A DNA stretch of 64,000 nucleotides from an uncultured Roseburia sp. (GCA_934317215.1 CAKREH010000014.1:1-64000), one strand, 5' to 3'. Shown: positions 34,865-42,464, counted from the stretch's first letter. Numbers and translations are program-made. The notes: a model not told the origin generated them from the letters alone.

Positions 34865-35239
34865 ATGAAAGAGTATATGAAACCGATGTTAGTTACCAAT
34901 GATGAGCTTGCAGAAGGGGTGTATCTTGCAAGTGGTTGTTATACAGCATCAGCGTATATTCATCAGCAGCCTGAAGTTGGAAGAGGGGATTACCGTATTC
35001 AGGTCAATGGCAGACATAGTGCAGATCATACAAAGGATGCACAGACACTTACAATCTCGTTCAATCAGGAGGTAACCTATAGTTCTTCGAATGGATCGCT
35101 TGCATCCGGTGCGACAGGCAGTACACTGGTTATCAATTATGGATATCATCAGAATCCGACCGACAATATCGGTCTTGGTGACCTTGTGGTACAGTCAGAT
35201 CCGGGGCTTGCAGTCACGGGAGTGAGTATCACAGACTAA
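34865..35239 (+). CDS. Small exported protein with RiPP-like leader (putative substrate)
   Basis: Product of 124 residues. It begins MKEYMKPMLVTNDELAEGVY and then has LASGC: a short charged leader ending at an Ala-Ser-Gly site, not a Sec signal peptide. The rest (about 100 residues) is rich in Ser, Thr, Gly, Asn and aromatic residues in a beta-strand pattern (TLTISFNQEVTYSSSNG, STLVINYGYHQNP), like a small adhesin or carbohydrate-binding domain. ATG 34865 follows AAGGAGAGGG. The gene has its own strong promoter and lies just before the ABC exporter, the PqqD-HPr kinase fusion and the S26 peptidase. I infer that it is the substrate of that maturation set. No family name is recognised. Confidence 0.7.
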   Translation: MKEYMKPMLVTNDELAEGVYLASGCYTASAYIHQQPEVGRGDYRIQVNGRHSADHTKDAQTLTISFNQEVTYSSSNGSLASGATGSTLVINYGYHQNPTDNIGLGDLVVQSDPGLAVTGVSITD

Positions 35240-35251
35240 GGGGCAGATACA

Positions 35252-35386
35252 ATAAAAAGTAATAAGACACATTATGTGGATTCCGGATATGCCGGAAGTT
35301 ACGATACTGATAATGGAAACCGTATGCCATCCTGGGAGAGGAAAGGATATGGACCGGATGATCCGGTAGTTGACTGGAATATGTAA
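35252..35386 (+). CDS. 44-codon ORF in frame behind the leader-bearing protein, possible ATA start
   Basis: The frame continues past the TAA of the previous gene (35237-35239) without another stop until TAA at 35384. The encoded peptide includes VDSGYAGSYDTDNGN and ends WERKGYGPDDPVVDWNM, a protein-like composition rich in Gly, Tyr, Asp and Trp. TAAGGGG and an eight-base gap precede ATA AAA AGT, so an ATA start is possible. GTG at 35276 lacks a ribosome site. Alternatives are stop-codon read-through to give a longer substrate, or a decayed tail. It may be a second peptide substrate of the locus. Confidence 0.45.
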   Translation: MKSNKTHYVDSGYAGSYDTDNGNRMPSWERKGYGPDDPVVDWNM

Positions 35387-35418
35387 GATGATATAGGTTT
35401 GGATTGCAGATTAAGAAA

Positions 35419-35483
35419 GGGTTATCCTGTGGCATGTGTATCGAAAATCGATCGACACATCCACAGGATAACCTCTTTTTTTC
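35419..35483 (+). terminator. Long-stem terminator after the small-protein genes
   Basis: GGTTATCCTGTGG and CCACAGGATAACC form a 13-bp stem enclosing an inner ATGTGT/ACACAT pairing, followed by TCTTTTTTT. It ends the transcript that starts at 34799. Confidence 0.85.
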
Positions 35484-35534
35484 GTGCGGCAGATTTGTTA
35501 TAATAACTGGAAACCGGATGGAATGGGGAATATT

Positions 35535-37301
35535 ATGTTAGACAGTTTAAAGCATTATCACAAGAGGATCAAAGAGGGTGTATTAAAAGATATGTGGCGG
35601 GAGACTGTCTGGATCTATGAGTATGCCAGAAAGTATTGGAAACAGATGATCTTTTATACATTGCTTGGCTTGTCTGGAACAGGTATTTCACTGATCTCAA
35701 GTCTGATCTCAAGGGATATGGTCGATATTATCACCGGAAAGCAGACAGGGCTGCTTGTCCGTACGTTCTGCCTGTATATCGGATTTTCCATAGGAAATAT
35801 GCTGATCTCGCAGGTCACCAGTTATTTTTCCAATAAGATCAGTATCAGTGTGGACAATGATATCAAGGCGGATATTTTTGATAAAATGTTAGTGACGGAT
35901 CTTGAGGCGATCCAGAAATATCACACGGGAGATCTTCTGACACGCTGGAATTCAGATGCGTCAAACATTTCAAATGGAATTTTAAGCTGGGTCCCGAATC
36001 TGATCATATATACCGTGCGGTTTGTCAGCACATTTGCGCTTGTCTTTTACAATGATCCGATGTTTGCACTTCTTGCGATGCTTGGCATGCCGGTCAGTAT
36101 GCTGATGTCGAGGCGGATTTTAAAACGCATGAAGGGAAATAATGAGCGGAGTGCTGCAATGAATGCAAAGATGTCTGGATTTAATCAGGAAGCGTTCTCA
36201 AATATCCAGACGATCAAGGCGTTTGATCTGGTGCGGCTCTATGGGGAACGTCTGCGAGGACTGCAGAAAGAATATTTAGACATGAAGTTAGAGTTTCAGA
36301 AAATGGCTATGGCAACCTCGATCCTGTTATCGGTTGTCGGACTTGCAGTGTCATACAGCTGTTATGGATTTGGTATTTACCGTGTCTGGAGTGGTGCAAT
36401 CTCTTACGGTACGATGACGATGTTTTTATCATTATCCGGTTCACTGACAGGAACGCTGAATCAGCTTGTGTCACTGGTGCCGACAGCGATTTCCCTGACC
36501 ACATCTGCCGGAAGGCTGATGGATATTCTTGGCATGCCCAAAGAGGACTATTCGGATGCAGGCCATGTGGAAAAATTTTATGCAGAGAACCGGGAGAACG
36601 GCATCAGCCTGTGCTTTCATGAGATGTCTTATACTTATCATAATGGAACAAATGTGTTCACGCGGGCAGATTTTGAGGCACATCCGCATGAAATCGTTGC
36701 GTTAGTCGGACCTTCCGGTGAGGGAAAAACGACGCTTTTACGCATTATGCTCGCTTTGCTGCATATACAAAGCGGGGATGAAGATCTGGTGGGTGCAAAA
36801 ACAGGGGAAGTACTTGCAATCACACCGGCAGCACGCCGCCTGTTCTCTTATGTGCCACAGGGAAATACGATGTTTTCCGGCACGATCGCAGAAAATATGC
36901 GGAATGTCAGACCGGATGCCACAGACGAGGAAATCAAAGAAGTGCTGGTGGCATCCTGTGCATGGGAGTTTGTGCAGAAACTGCCGGATGGGATACATAG
37001 CAGAGTCGGAGAGAGGGGTGTTGGATTTTCAGAAGGACAGGCACAGCGTCTTTCGATTGCGAGGGCACTGCTCCGCCGTGCACCGATTTTGCTTTTAGAC
37101 GAGGCGACAAGTGCACTTGATGTTGCAACTGAGAGAAGGGTTTTAAAAAATATCATGCGGACAGATGAACCGCGCACCTGCATCGTGACCACACACCGCC
37201 CGACGGTATTGTCGGTGTGCAGGAGGGTGTATGGGATTCGGGAACAGAAATGTGTCGTGCTGAACGCAGAGGAAGTACAGAAAATGATGGATGAATTTTA
37301 A
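35535..37301 (+). CDS. ABC exporter (fused membrane and ATPase domains)
   Basis: Product of 588 residues: an N-terminal six-helix exporter domain (about 45-340), then an ATPase with Walker A GPSGEGKTTLLR, a signature reading FSEGQAQRLSIARALL (normally LSGGQ), Walker B ILLLDEATSALD and the H-loop TTHRP. There is no N-terminal C39 peptidase domain, so leader removal must be done by another enzyme. Start 35535 follows AATGGGGA, and TATAAT at 35499-35504 may be its -10. Context makes it the likely exporter for the small protein upstream. It converges with the HPr kinase-like gene 12 bases downstream. Confidence 0.85.
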   Translation: MLDSLKHYHKRIKEGVLKDMWRETVWIYEYARKYWKQMIFYTLLGLSGTGISLISSLISRDMVDIITGKQTGLLVRTFCLYIGFSIGNMLISQVTSYFSNKISISVDNDIKADIFDKMLVTDLEAIQKYHTGDLLTRWNSDASNISNGILSWVPNLIIYTVRFVSTFALVFYNDPMFALLAMLGMPVSMLMSRRILKRMKGNNERSAAMNAKMSGFNQEAFSNIQTIKAFDLVRLYGERLRGLQKEYLDMKLEFQKMAMATSILLSVVGLAVSYSCYGFGIYRVWSGAISYGTMTMFLSLSGSLTGTLNQLVSLVPTAISLTTSAGRLMDILGMPKEDYSDAGHVEKFYAENRENGISLCFHEMSYTYHNGTNVFTRADFEAHPHEIVALVGPSGEGKTTLLRIMLALLHIQSGDEDLVGAKTGEVLAITPAARRLFSYVPQGNTMFSGTIAENMRNVRPDATDEEIKEVLVASCAWEFVQKLPDGIHSRVGERGVGFSEGQAQRLSIARALLRRAPILLLDEATSALDVATERRVLKNIMRTDEPRTCIVTTHRPTVLSVCRRVYGIREQKCVVLNAEEVQKMMDEF

Positions 37302-37313
37302 AAGAAAAACAAC

Positions 37314-38507
37314 TTATAAGGACTGATCGATAGCTGTTTTCATGATGTCTGCAGCCTTTGGATCTTTTGTACAATTTAGCCGGAAAAGTTTAGTCAGTGG
37401 GGCAAGTGTTTCTGCAAATGCCAGATTTTTTAACAGCAGATCTTTTGTCCAGGTCGGGGAGATCATGCGCTGCATCAGAAAAAGTGCCTGCTCATCGGGA
37501 GCGAGAGAGTCCACCCGGTTGAAGGGAGCCTGTTTTAAAAACACGATACCGCCGAGTGGACAGGTGGCAGTGGTATATATTTTTGATGTCCCGCACCAGG
37601 GCAGACCGTATATATAAGGCTGACCGTTTTTGATGCCAAGCACATTTAAGTCTCCGTTTAGAACCGGAGTCTGATACTGATCTGTCCAGAGTGCCGCATG
37701 TGTAGATTTGCCGGTGCCGGAACTGCCGGAAAAGAGCCATGCTTTTCCCTGATATAAAATAGAAACAGAGTGCAGGATGAAAAGTTCATGCTTTTGTGCG
37801 GCAATCAGAAAGGCGAAACGGAGTGCATGAAAAATATCTTCTGCATGATCTTTGTCAGCACCATTAACGCAGTAGAGGACAGCAGCGGAGCCATCTTTTT
37901 TTACACGCATCTCATGGATGCCCCAGCGGGTGCCAAAGACAAAGCGGTAAGTGTCTGTGACATCAAAGATGGTAAGTTCGGCAGTGTGGATCAAAAGTGT
38001 GCCAGCTGCAAGGTGAGACGGTTCCCCAGTCATCATAAAAATGTGTTGATCAGCCACGGCAGCCTCACACGAGAAATCTTTAAAATAGGTGTCGAACAGA
38101 CCGTCCGGACCAGACCATGAAAAACAGAGACCGCAGATCTTATAATATTTTAGAACACAATCGTCGGAAAACAGCGCAGGAAACGTATTACCGGTCCAGT
38201 CAGAATGCGAGTGGAAATTTTCTGCCGGTATATTGTCAGACAGCATGCCAAGTTGTTTTAAAGAGGCAAGATAGCAGTCCAAGTCAGAGGTAAACCGGGG
38301 AATCATATCAGCATCGGCATCGTAGTAATCCATTAGTACAGATAAGAGAGTATTTTTGTCTGCACCAAAGGAGAGCGCATCCCATAAAAGTGCACCGGAG
38401 TCATTTAAGCGCAGGGAGCGTGCGTGTTCAGTAATTTTCTGACCATATGGAAGAAGATAGGGAATGCCTGCGATTGTTGTCTTTATGAATCCATCAGCTG
38501 TTTTCAT
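37314..38507 (-). CDS. PqqD-like domain fused to HPr kinase-like domain
   Basis: About 397 residues. Residues 1-90 follow the PqqD pattern (PYLLPYGQKI, RLNDSGALLWDALSFG, TLLSVLMDYYDADAD, FTSDLDCYLASLKQLGML). The C-terminal half is HPr kinase-like: P-loop SGSSGTGKSTHAALW, NGDLNVLGI, and IYGLPWCGTSKIYT. Related kinases phosphorylate the C-terminus of lasso peptides and occur with PF14907 nucleotidyltransferases. The built-in PqqD domain could bind the leader of the substrate. Start 38507 is favoured by GGAAAGGA upstream. ATG 38528 has no ribosome site. It is transcribed divergently from the S26 peptidase gene. Confidence 0.78.
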   Translation of the reverse strand: MKTADGFIKTTIAGIPYLLPYGQKITEHARSLRLNDSGALLWDALSFGADKNTLLSVLMDYYDADADMIPRFTSDLDCYLASLKQLGMLSDNIPAENFHSHSDWTGNTFPALFSDDCVLKYYKICGLCFSWSGPDGLFDTYFKDFSCEAAVADQHIFMMTGEPSHLAAGTLLIHTAELTIFDVTDTYRFVFGTRWGIHEMRVKKDGSAAVLYCVNGADKDHAEDIFHALRFAFLIAAQKHELFILHSVSILYQGKAWLFSGSSGTGKSTHAALWTDQYQTPVLNGDLNVLGIKNGQPYIYGLPWCGTSKIYTTATCPLGGIVFLKQAPFNRVDSLAPDEQALFLMQRMISPTWTKDLLLKNLAFAETLAPLTKLFRLNCTKDPKAADIMKTAIDQSL

Positions 38508-38546
38508 AGCGTTACGGTTCCTTTCCATTACAAATGAATTAGAAAT

Positions 38547-38579
38547 ATTATAGCATTTGGACAGGGGAAATGCTACAAT
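38547..38579. promoter_or_regulatory. Symmetrical divergent promoter/operator
   Basis: TAGCATTT (38551-38558) and AAATGCTA (38568-38575) form an inverted repeat. On the plus strand TAGCAT, 17 bases, TACAAT (38574-38579) faces the S26 gene. On the minus strand TAGCAT, 17 bases, TATAAT (38552-38547) faces the kinase fusion gene. Each -10 thus overlaps the other promoter's -35, a layout suited to coordinate control of the two genes by one bound protein. Confidence 0.5.
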
Positions 38580-38615
38580 ATTTCAAGATGATAAGCTGTA
38601 TAAAAGAGGTTTCCG

Positions 38616-39041
38616 ATGAAATATGATATTGAACAATTATTAGAAGCGGGAGAGGTCATACAGATCTATCCTGAAGGATACAGTATGTATCCGATGTTTG
38701 TGCCGGGCAGGGATGCTGCAGTCATAAAAAAGGCGGATGTGAAAAAAATCCGGCGCGCAGATGTTGTGCTGTACCGCAGAAAAGGGAGCATCCTGGTTCT
38801 GCACCGTGTTGTAAAACGAAAAGGCGGTCAGTTTTATATGGCAGGGGATAATCAGACAGAGGTGGAAGGACCGGTGGAAGCGGACCAGATCAGAGGGATT
38901 TTGATTGCATTTATGCGGAACGGACGTCGTATCAGCGTGAAAAATCCGGTTTATGTGATTTTGTCAGGATTGTGGCTGATGTTTCTGCCGGTGAGAGGGA
39001 GGTTCTGGGCATTTACCGCATGGGTGCGCCGGAGGAGTTGA
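38616..39041 (+). CDS. S24/S26-family signal peptidase-like protein (Ser-His type)
   Basis: Product of 141 residues. The nucleophile motif is YPEGYSMYPMFVPG. The general-base region reads ILVLHRVVKR, with His where bacterial LepB has Lys, as in SipW and eukaryotic/archaeal Sec11, and YMAGDNQTEVEG gives the acidic motif. A C-terminal membrane segment (NPVYVILSGLWLMFLPV) is present but no N-terminal one. The small size and context, divergent from the PqqD-kinase gene, suggest that it trims an exported product of this locus. The stop codon overlaps the queT promoter. Confidence 0.75.
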   Translation: MKYDIEQLLEAGEVIQIYPEGYSMYPMFVPGRDAAVIKKADVKKIRRADVVLYRRKGSILVLHRVVKRKGGQFYMAGDNQTEVEGPVEADQIRGILIAFMRNGRRISVKNPVYVILSGLWLMFLPVRGRFWAFTAWVRRRS

Positions 39042-39066
39042 TTTTTTTCGACGATTATGCTAAAAT
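39038..39066 (+). promoter_or_regulatory. Sigma-A promoter of queT
   Basis: TTGATT (39038-39043), 17 bases, TAAAAT (39061-39066). The predicted start of transcription near 39073 leaves a leader of about 60 bases that contains the preQ1 riboswitch. Confidence 0.7.
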
Positions 39067-39085
39067 TAAAAAGTTGCAGTGACAT

Positions 39086-39126
39086 CGAGTGTTCGAGACC
39101 TTCCACTCGTAAAACAAAACTAAAGG
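39086..39126 (+). promoter_or_regulatory. preQ1-I riboswitch
   Basis: CGAGTG pairs with CACTCG around the loop TTCGAGACCTTC. An A-rich stretch ending AAAACTAAAGG follows. This is the compact preQ1-I plan: P1 hairpin, A-rich tail, and a pseudoknot between loop CCTT and AAGG. The pseudoknot includes the AAAGGAG ribosome site of queT, so ligand binding would block translation. queT transporters are established targets of preQ1 riboswitches. Confidence 0.72.
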
Positions 39127-39134
39127 AGAAACAA

Positions 39135-39626
39135 ATGAGAAACAAAAAAGTATTACTTATCGTGCAGGCTGCGCTGATCGCAGCTATCTATGTTGTGCTG
39201 ACCTGTTTTATCAGTGCATTCAATCTTGCTTCCGGGGCAATTCAGGTCCGGATTTCCGAAGCCCTTACAATTTTACCGGTCTTTACTCCGGCGGCCATTC
39301 CGGGACTTTTTATCGGTTGTCTGCTCAGTAATCTGCTTACCGGCTGTATGCCGCTTGATGTTGTTTTTGGCAGTCTTGCAACGCTGATCGGGGCATGTGG
39401 GACTTATGCATTAAGAAAACACAAATGGTTAGCACCGTTACCGCCGATCGTGGCAAACACGGTCATTGTACCGTTTGTTCTGGCATATGTATATATGGCG
39501 GAGGGGACAATTCCGTTCTTTATGCTGACAGTCGGAATCGGTGAAGTGATCTCCTGCTACGTGTTAGGTATGATCTTATATAAAGTGTTAAATAATTACC
39601 GCAGTATTATTTTTAAAAACGAATAA
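39135..39626 (+). CDS. queT: QueT-family queuosine precursor transporter
   Basis: Product of 163 residues with about five membrane segments and the QueT pattern: GAIQVRISEALTILP, FTPAAIPGLFIGCLLSN and GCMPLDVVFGSLATLIG. It is the substrate-binding S component of an ECF transporter for preQ1 or related queuosine precursors. ATG 39135 follows AAAGGAG. The riboswitch in its leader agrees with the substrate. Confidence 0.9.
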   Translation: MRNKKVLLIVQAALIAAIYVVLTCFISAFNLASGAIQVRISEALTILPVFTPAAIPGLFIGCLLSNLLTGCMPLDVVFGSLATLIGACGTYALRKHKWLAPLPPIVANTVIVPFVLAYVYMAEGTIPFFMLTVGIGEVISCYVLGMILYKVLNNYRSIIFKNE

Positions 39627-39655
39627 AAGTTTATTTTAAAACCAAGGTCTGGAAA

Positions 39656-39690
39656 TTACGGTGGCAGGACAATTGTCTTTGCCGCCGTAA
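39656..39690 (+). terminator. Hairpin after queT, weak terminator
   Basis: TTACGGTGGCA and TGCCGCCGTAA form an 11-bp stem with one G-T mismatch-type pair. No T-run follows, so termination is uncertain. Confidence 0.4.
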
Positions 39691-39698
39691 ACTATTGT

Positions 39699-39727
39699 TT
39701 GACAATTTCTCCAGCAATGTATACAAT
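39699..39727 (+). promoter_or_regulatory. Sigma-A promoter of argS
   Basis: TTGACA (39699-39704), 17 bases, TACAAT (39722-39727). The leader is only about 50 bases and holds a small GCGGTG/CACCGC hairpin. Confidence 0.75.
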
Positions 39728-39785
39728 GATACGAGGATAAATAGAAGAAAAACGCGGTGTGGCACCGCATGGAAAGGAAGATACA

Positions 39786-41573
39786 ATGAAGAAAATCTTA
39801 GATTTGATTACGGACGAAGTGACTAAGGCATTCACGGATTGTGGTTATGATGCAAAATACGGAAAGGTTACTTTATCTAACAGACCGGATCTTTGTGAAT
39901 ATCAGTGTAACGGGGCAATGGCAGCTGCAAAAGAGTACAAAAAAGCACCGTTTATGATCGCAGATGAGGTTGCAGCAAAACTTGCAGAGGCATCCATGTT
40001 TTCCATGGCAGAATCCGTAAAACCTGGATTTTTAAATTTAAAACTGGATGAAGCATTTTTAGCGTCCTATGTGGCAGACATGCAAAAAGAGGAAGGACGT
40101 TTTGGGTGTGATACAGTAGAAAATCCAAAGACCATCATGATCGATTACGGCGGACCAAACGTGGCAAAACCATTGCATGTCGGTCATTTACGTTCCGCAA
40201 TCATCGGAGAAAGCATCAAAAGAATCGGTAAATTTGTCGGACACAAAGTAATCGGAGATGTACATCTGGGAGACTGGGGGTTACAGATGGGACTGATCAT
40301 CACCGAGTTAAAACTGCGTCAGCCGGAGCTTGTCTATTTTGATGAAAACTTCGAAGGTGAATATCCGAAAGAAGCACCGTTTACGATTTCCGAATTAGAG
40401 GAAATCTATCCGACCGCTAGTAAAAAGTCAAAAGAGGATGAGGCATATAAGGAAGCTGCAATGCAGGCAACTTACGAGCTGCAGCATGGAAGAAAAGGTT
40501 ATCAGGCATTGCTTTCCCATATCTTAAATGTGTCAGTGACTGACTTAAAGAAGAATTACGCAAATTTAAACGTATCATTTGAACTCTGGAAAGGAGAATC
40601 TGATGCACAGCCTTATATCCCGGCAATGGTGCAGAAGATGAAAGATGACGGATTTGCCTATATCAGTGATGGTGCATTGGTTGTCGATGTAAAAGAAGAC
40701 ACAGATACGAAAGAAATTCCGCCTTGTATGATCTTAAAATCAGACGGAGCATCCCTTTATAATACGACCGATCTTGCAACGATCGTATGGCGTATGAAAG
40801 ATTACAATCCTGATGAGATTATTTATGTCGTAGATAAGAGACAGGAACTTTATTTCACACAGGTATTCCGCTGTGCAAGAAAAACCGGACTGGTAAAACC
40901 GGAGACGGAATTAAAATTCTTAGGATTTGGTACAATGAACGGAAAGGATGGAAAACCGTTTAAGACCAGAGAGGGCGGTGTCATGCGTTTAGAGCATCTG
41001 GTATCTGAGATCGACAATGAGATGTTAAAGAAGATTACAGAAAACCAGAAAACAAAAGAGAATCTTGGTATCAGTGAGGAAGAGGCAAAAGAAACTGCAA
41101 AGACGGTTGCACTTGCTGCTATCAAATATGGAGATCTTTCCAATCAGGCAAGCAAAGATTATATCTTTGATATTGACCGGTTTACTTCTTTTGAGGGAAA
41201 TACCGGACCATATATCCTGTATACGATCGTTCGTATCAAATCCATTCTGCACAAGTACCATGACTTAGGAAAGAGTGCAGAGGGTGCGGTGATTACGCCG
41301 TCACATTCCGAGAGCGAGAAGAATCTGATGTTAGAACTTTCCAAATTTAATGCAGTGATCGAGGGCGCATTTGCGGATACGGCACCGCACAAGATCTGTT
41401 CCTATATTTATGATCTTGCCAATGCATTCAACAGTTTCTATCATGAGACAAAGATTATGTCTGAGGAAGATGAAACGGTTCAGAAATCTTATATCCGCCT
41501 GTTAGAGCTGACAAAATCCGTTCTTGAGACCAGCATTGATCTGCTCGGATTCTCAGCACCGGAGCGCATGTAG
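39786..41573 (+). CDS. argS: Arginyl-tRNA synthetase
   Basis: Class I synthetase of 595 residues. It has the N-terminal Add1 domain, the HIGH-type motif PLHVGHLRSA near residue 130, the VHLGDWGLQMG block, the KMSK-equivalent region FKTREGGVMRLEHL, and a C-terminal DALR anticodon-binding domain ending SVLETSIDLLGFSAPERM. ATG 39786 follows GGAAAGGAAG. The frame is open nine codons further upstream, but that start lacks a ribosome site. Confidence 0.97.
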   Translation: MKKILDLITDEVTKAFTDCGYDAKYGKVTLSNRPDLCEYQCNGAMAAAKEYKKAPFMIADEVAAKLAEASMFSMAESVKPGFLNLKLDEAFLASYVADMQKEEGRFGCDTVENPKTIMIDYGGPNVAKPLHVGHLRSAIIGESIKRIGKFVGHKVIGDVHLGDWGLQMGLIITELKLRQPELVYFDENFEGEYPKEAPFTISELEEIYPTASKKSKEDEAYKEAAMQATYELQHGRKGYQALLSHILNVSVTDLKKNYANLNVSFELWKGESDAQPYIPAMVQKMKDDGFAYISDGALVVDVKEDTDTKEIPPCMILKSDGASLYNTTDLATIVWRMKDYNPDEIIYVVDKRQELYFTQVFRCARKTGLVKPETELKFLGFGTMNGKDGKPFKTREGGVMRLEHLVSEIDNEMLKKITENQKTKENLGISEEEAKETAKTVALAAIKYGDLSNQASKDYIFDIDRFTSFEGNTGPYILYTIVRIKSILHKYHDLGKSAEGAVITPSHSESEKNLMLELSKFNAVIEGAFADTAPHKICSYIYDLANAFNSFYHETKIMSEEDETVQKSYIRLLELTKSVLETSIDLLGFSAPERM

Positions 41574-41582
41574 GAAAAAGGT

Positions 41583-41633
41583 CTTATTTTCTCCTGAACG
41601 GAAATAGGGTATACTATTTCAGGAAAAAATAAG
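41583..41633. repeat. Long nested inverted repeat after argS
   Basis: Outer arms CTTATTTTCTCCTGAA (41583-41598) and TTCAGGAAAAAATAAG (41618-41633) match at 15 of 16 positions. Inside is GAAATAG/CTATTTC. The whole can fold into one hairpin of about 22 bp. It may act as a terminator or as an operator for the secreted-protein gene 22 bases downstream. TATACT at 41610 could be that gene's -10. Confidence 0.55.
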
Positions 41634-41654
41634 AAGAAAAACAAGGAGGATTTT

Positions 41655-42344
41655 ATGAAACAGTTAAGCAAAAAATTAATCGCTTTTGCACTTGCGGTTG
41701 TGATGATTCTTACAGCCGGTGCAGTAGTACCACAGGGAAGTGTTGAAGTTCAGGCGGCAAACAGTAAGGTTTATGTGAATCCATACAGTGCGAATATGAT
41801 CCTGACTTACAAACCTGGAGATGGCTATCGTGGTTACTATACTACAATCAGTATTATGGGGTGTGATAAAGCATCGCAGATCAAAAATTTAAAGAGCAGC
41901 AATAAGAATTTTAAACTTAAGCCAGGCAATGGATACATACGCGTTGATTTTGGAAAGAAAGCAGCGAAAACGACCATCAGCTGTACCGTGAAAGGTGTGA
42001 AATTAAAAACAACACTGACGATCAAAAAGTACAGCAATCCATGTTCATCTTTTAAGCTTGGAAAAACGGATCTTACGTCAAAGTTTGGCAAAACAGATGT
42101 GTTTAAAACAAATAAGAATTATAAAAACCAGAAGCTGACTATTAAAATGAAAAATGGCTGGAAGATTACAAAAGTGTATGTGCAGAAAAAGAGTGGATCT
42201 TACACGACGGAAAGAGTGAACAAATCCAGTTATTCTAAGAAGATCAGTCTGACAAACAACAGTGGTTATGTTTATGTGTACTGTTACAATGAAAAAACAA
42301 AAGTGTCAGAGTGTCTTGAAATCCGGGATGCAAGCTGGTATTAA
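41655..42344 (+). CDS. Secreted protein of unknown function
   Basis: Product of 229 residues with a clear Sec signal peptide (KKLIAFALAVVMILTAGAVV, then a cut near VQAA). The mature part is lysine-, asparagine- and tyrosine-rich beta-type sequence, perhaps two Ig-like repeats: one around TISCTVKGVKLKTTLTIKK, another around KLTIKMKNGWKITKVYVQKK. No catalytic motif or LPXTG anchor is seen. AAGGAGG precedes the ATG and a strong terminator follows, so it is a single-gene unit. Confidence 0.75.
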   Translation: MKQLSKKLIAFALAVVMILTAGAVVPQGSVEVQAANSKVYVNPYSANMILTYKPGDGYRGYYTTISIMGCDKASQIKNLKSSNKNFKLKPGNGYIRVDFGKKAAKTTISCTVKGVKLKTTLTIKKYSNPCSSFKLGKTDLTSKFGKTDVFKTNKNYKNQKLTIKMKNGWKITKVYVQKKSGSYTTERVNKSSYSKKISLTNNSGYVYVYCYNEKTKVSECLEIRDASWY

Positions 42345-42356
42345 AAGCAGAAAATA

Positions 42357-42408
42357 GTACCGGCTGTCCGGCATCAGAAAAATCTGATGTCTGACAGACC
42401 GGTATTTT
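42357..42408 (+). terminator. Rho-independent terminator after the secreted-protein gene
   Basis: An imperfect stem of about 22 bp, from GTACCGGCTGTC to GACAGACCGGTA, with CATCAG/CTGATG near the AAAAA loop, followed by TTTTT. Confidence 0.85.
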
Positions 42409-42411
42409 TAT

Positions 42412-42439
42412 GCATAAAAATAAGCCTGTCTCATAGAAT
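42412..42439 (+). promoter_or_regulatory. Possible sigma-E promoter of the spoIIIA operon
   Basis: GCATAAA (42412-42418) and CATAGAAT (42432-42439) resemble the sigma-E -35 and -10 boxes (the -10 differs from CATACAAT at one base) at 13-base spacing. The spoIIIA operon is sigma-E dependent in Bacillus, which fits. Confidence 0.5.
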
Positions 42440-42464
42440 GAATTAAAAGAAAAGGGGGAGGCAT

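Noticed and set aside
37770..38120. Plus-strand open frame inside the PqqD-kinase gene
   Set aside because: Its translation has no protein-like features and it is fully antisense to a well-supported gene.
29311..38507. Lasso-peptide biosynthesis cluster
   Set aside because: Kinase, nucleotidyltransferase, PqqD and ABC genes fit, but no asparagine synthetase-like cyclase or lasso precursor is visible, and the leader-bearing protein is too large.
39735..39785. T-box leader for argS (GGTGTGGCACCGC resembles the T-box bulge region)
   Set aside because: The leader is only about 50 bases from a strong promoter, far too short for stem I and specifier loop. It is better read as a simple small hairpin.
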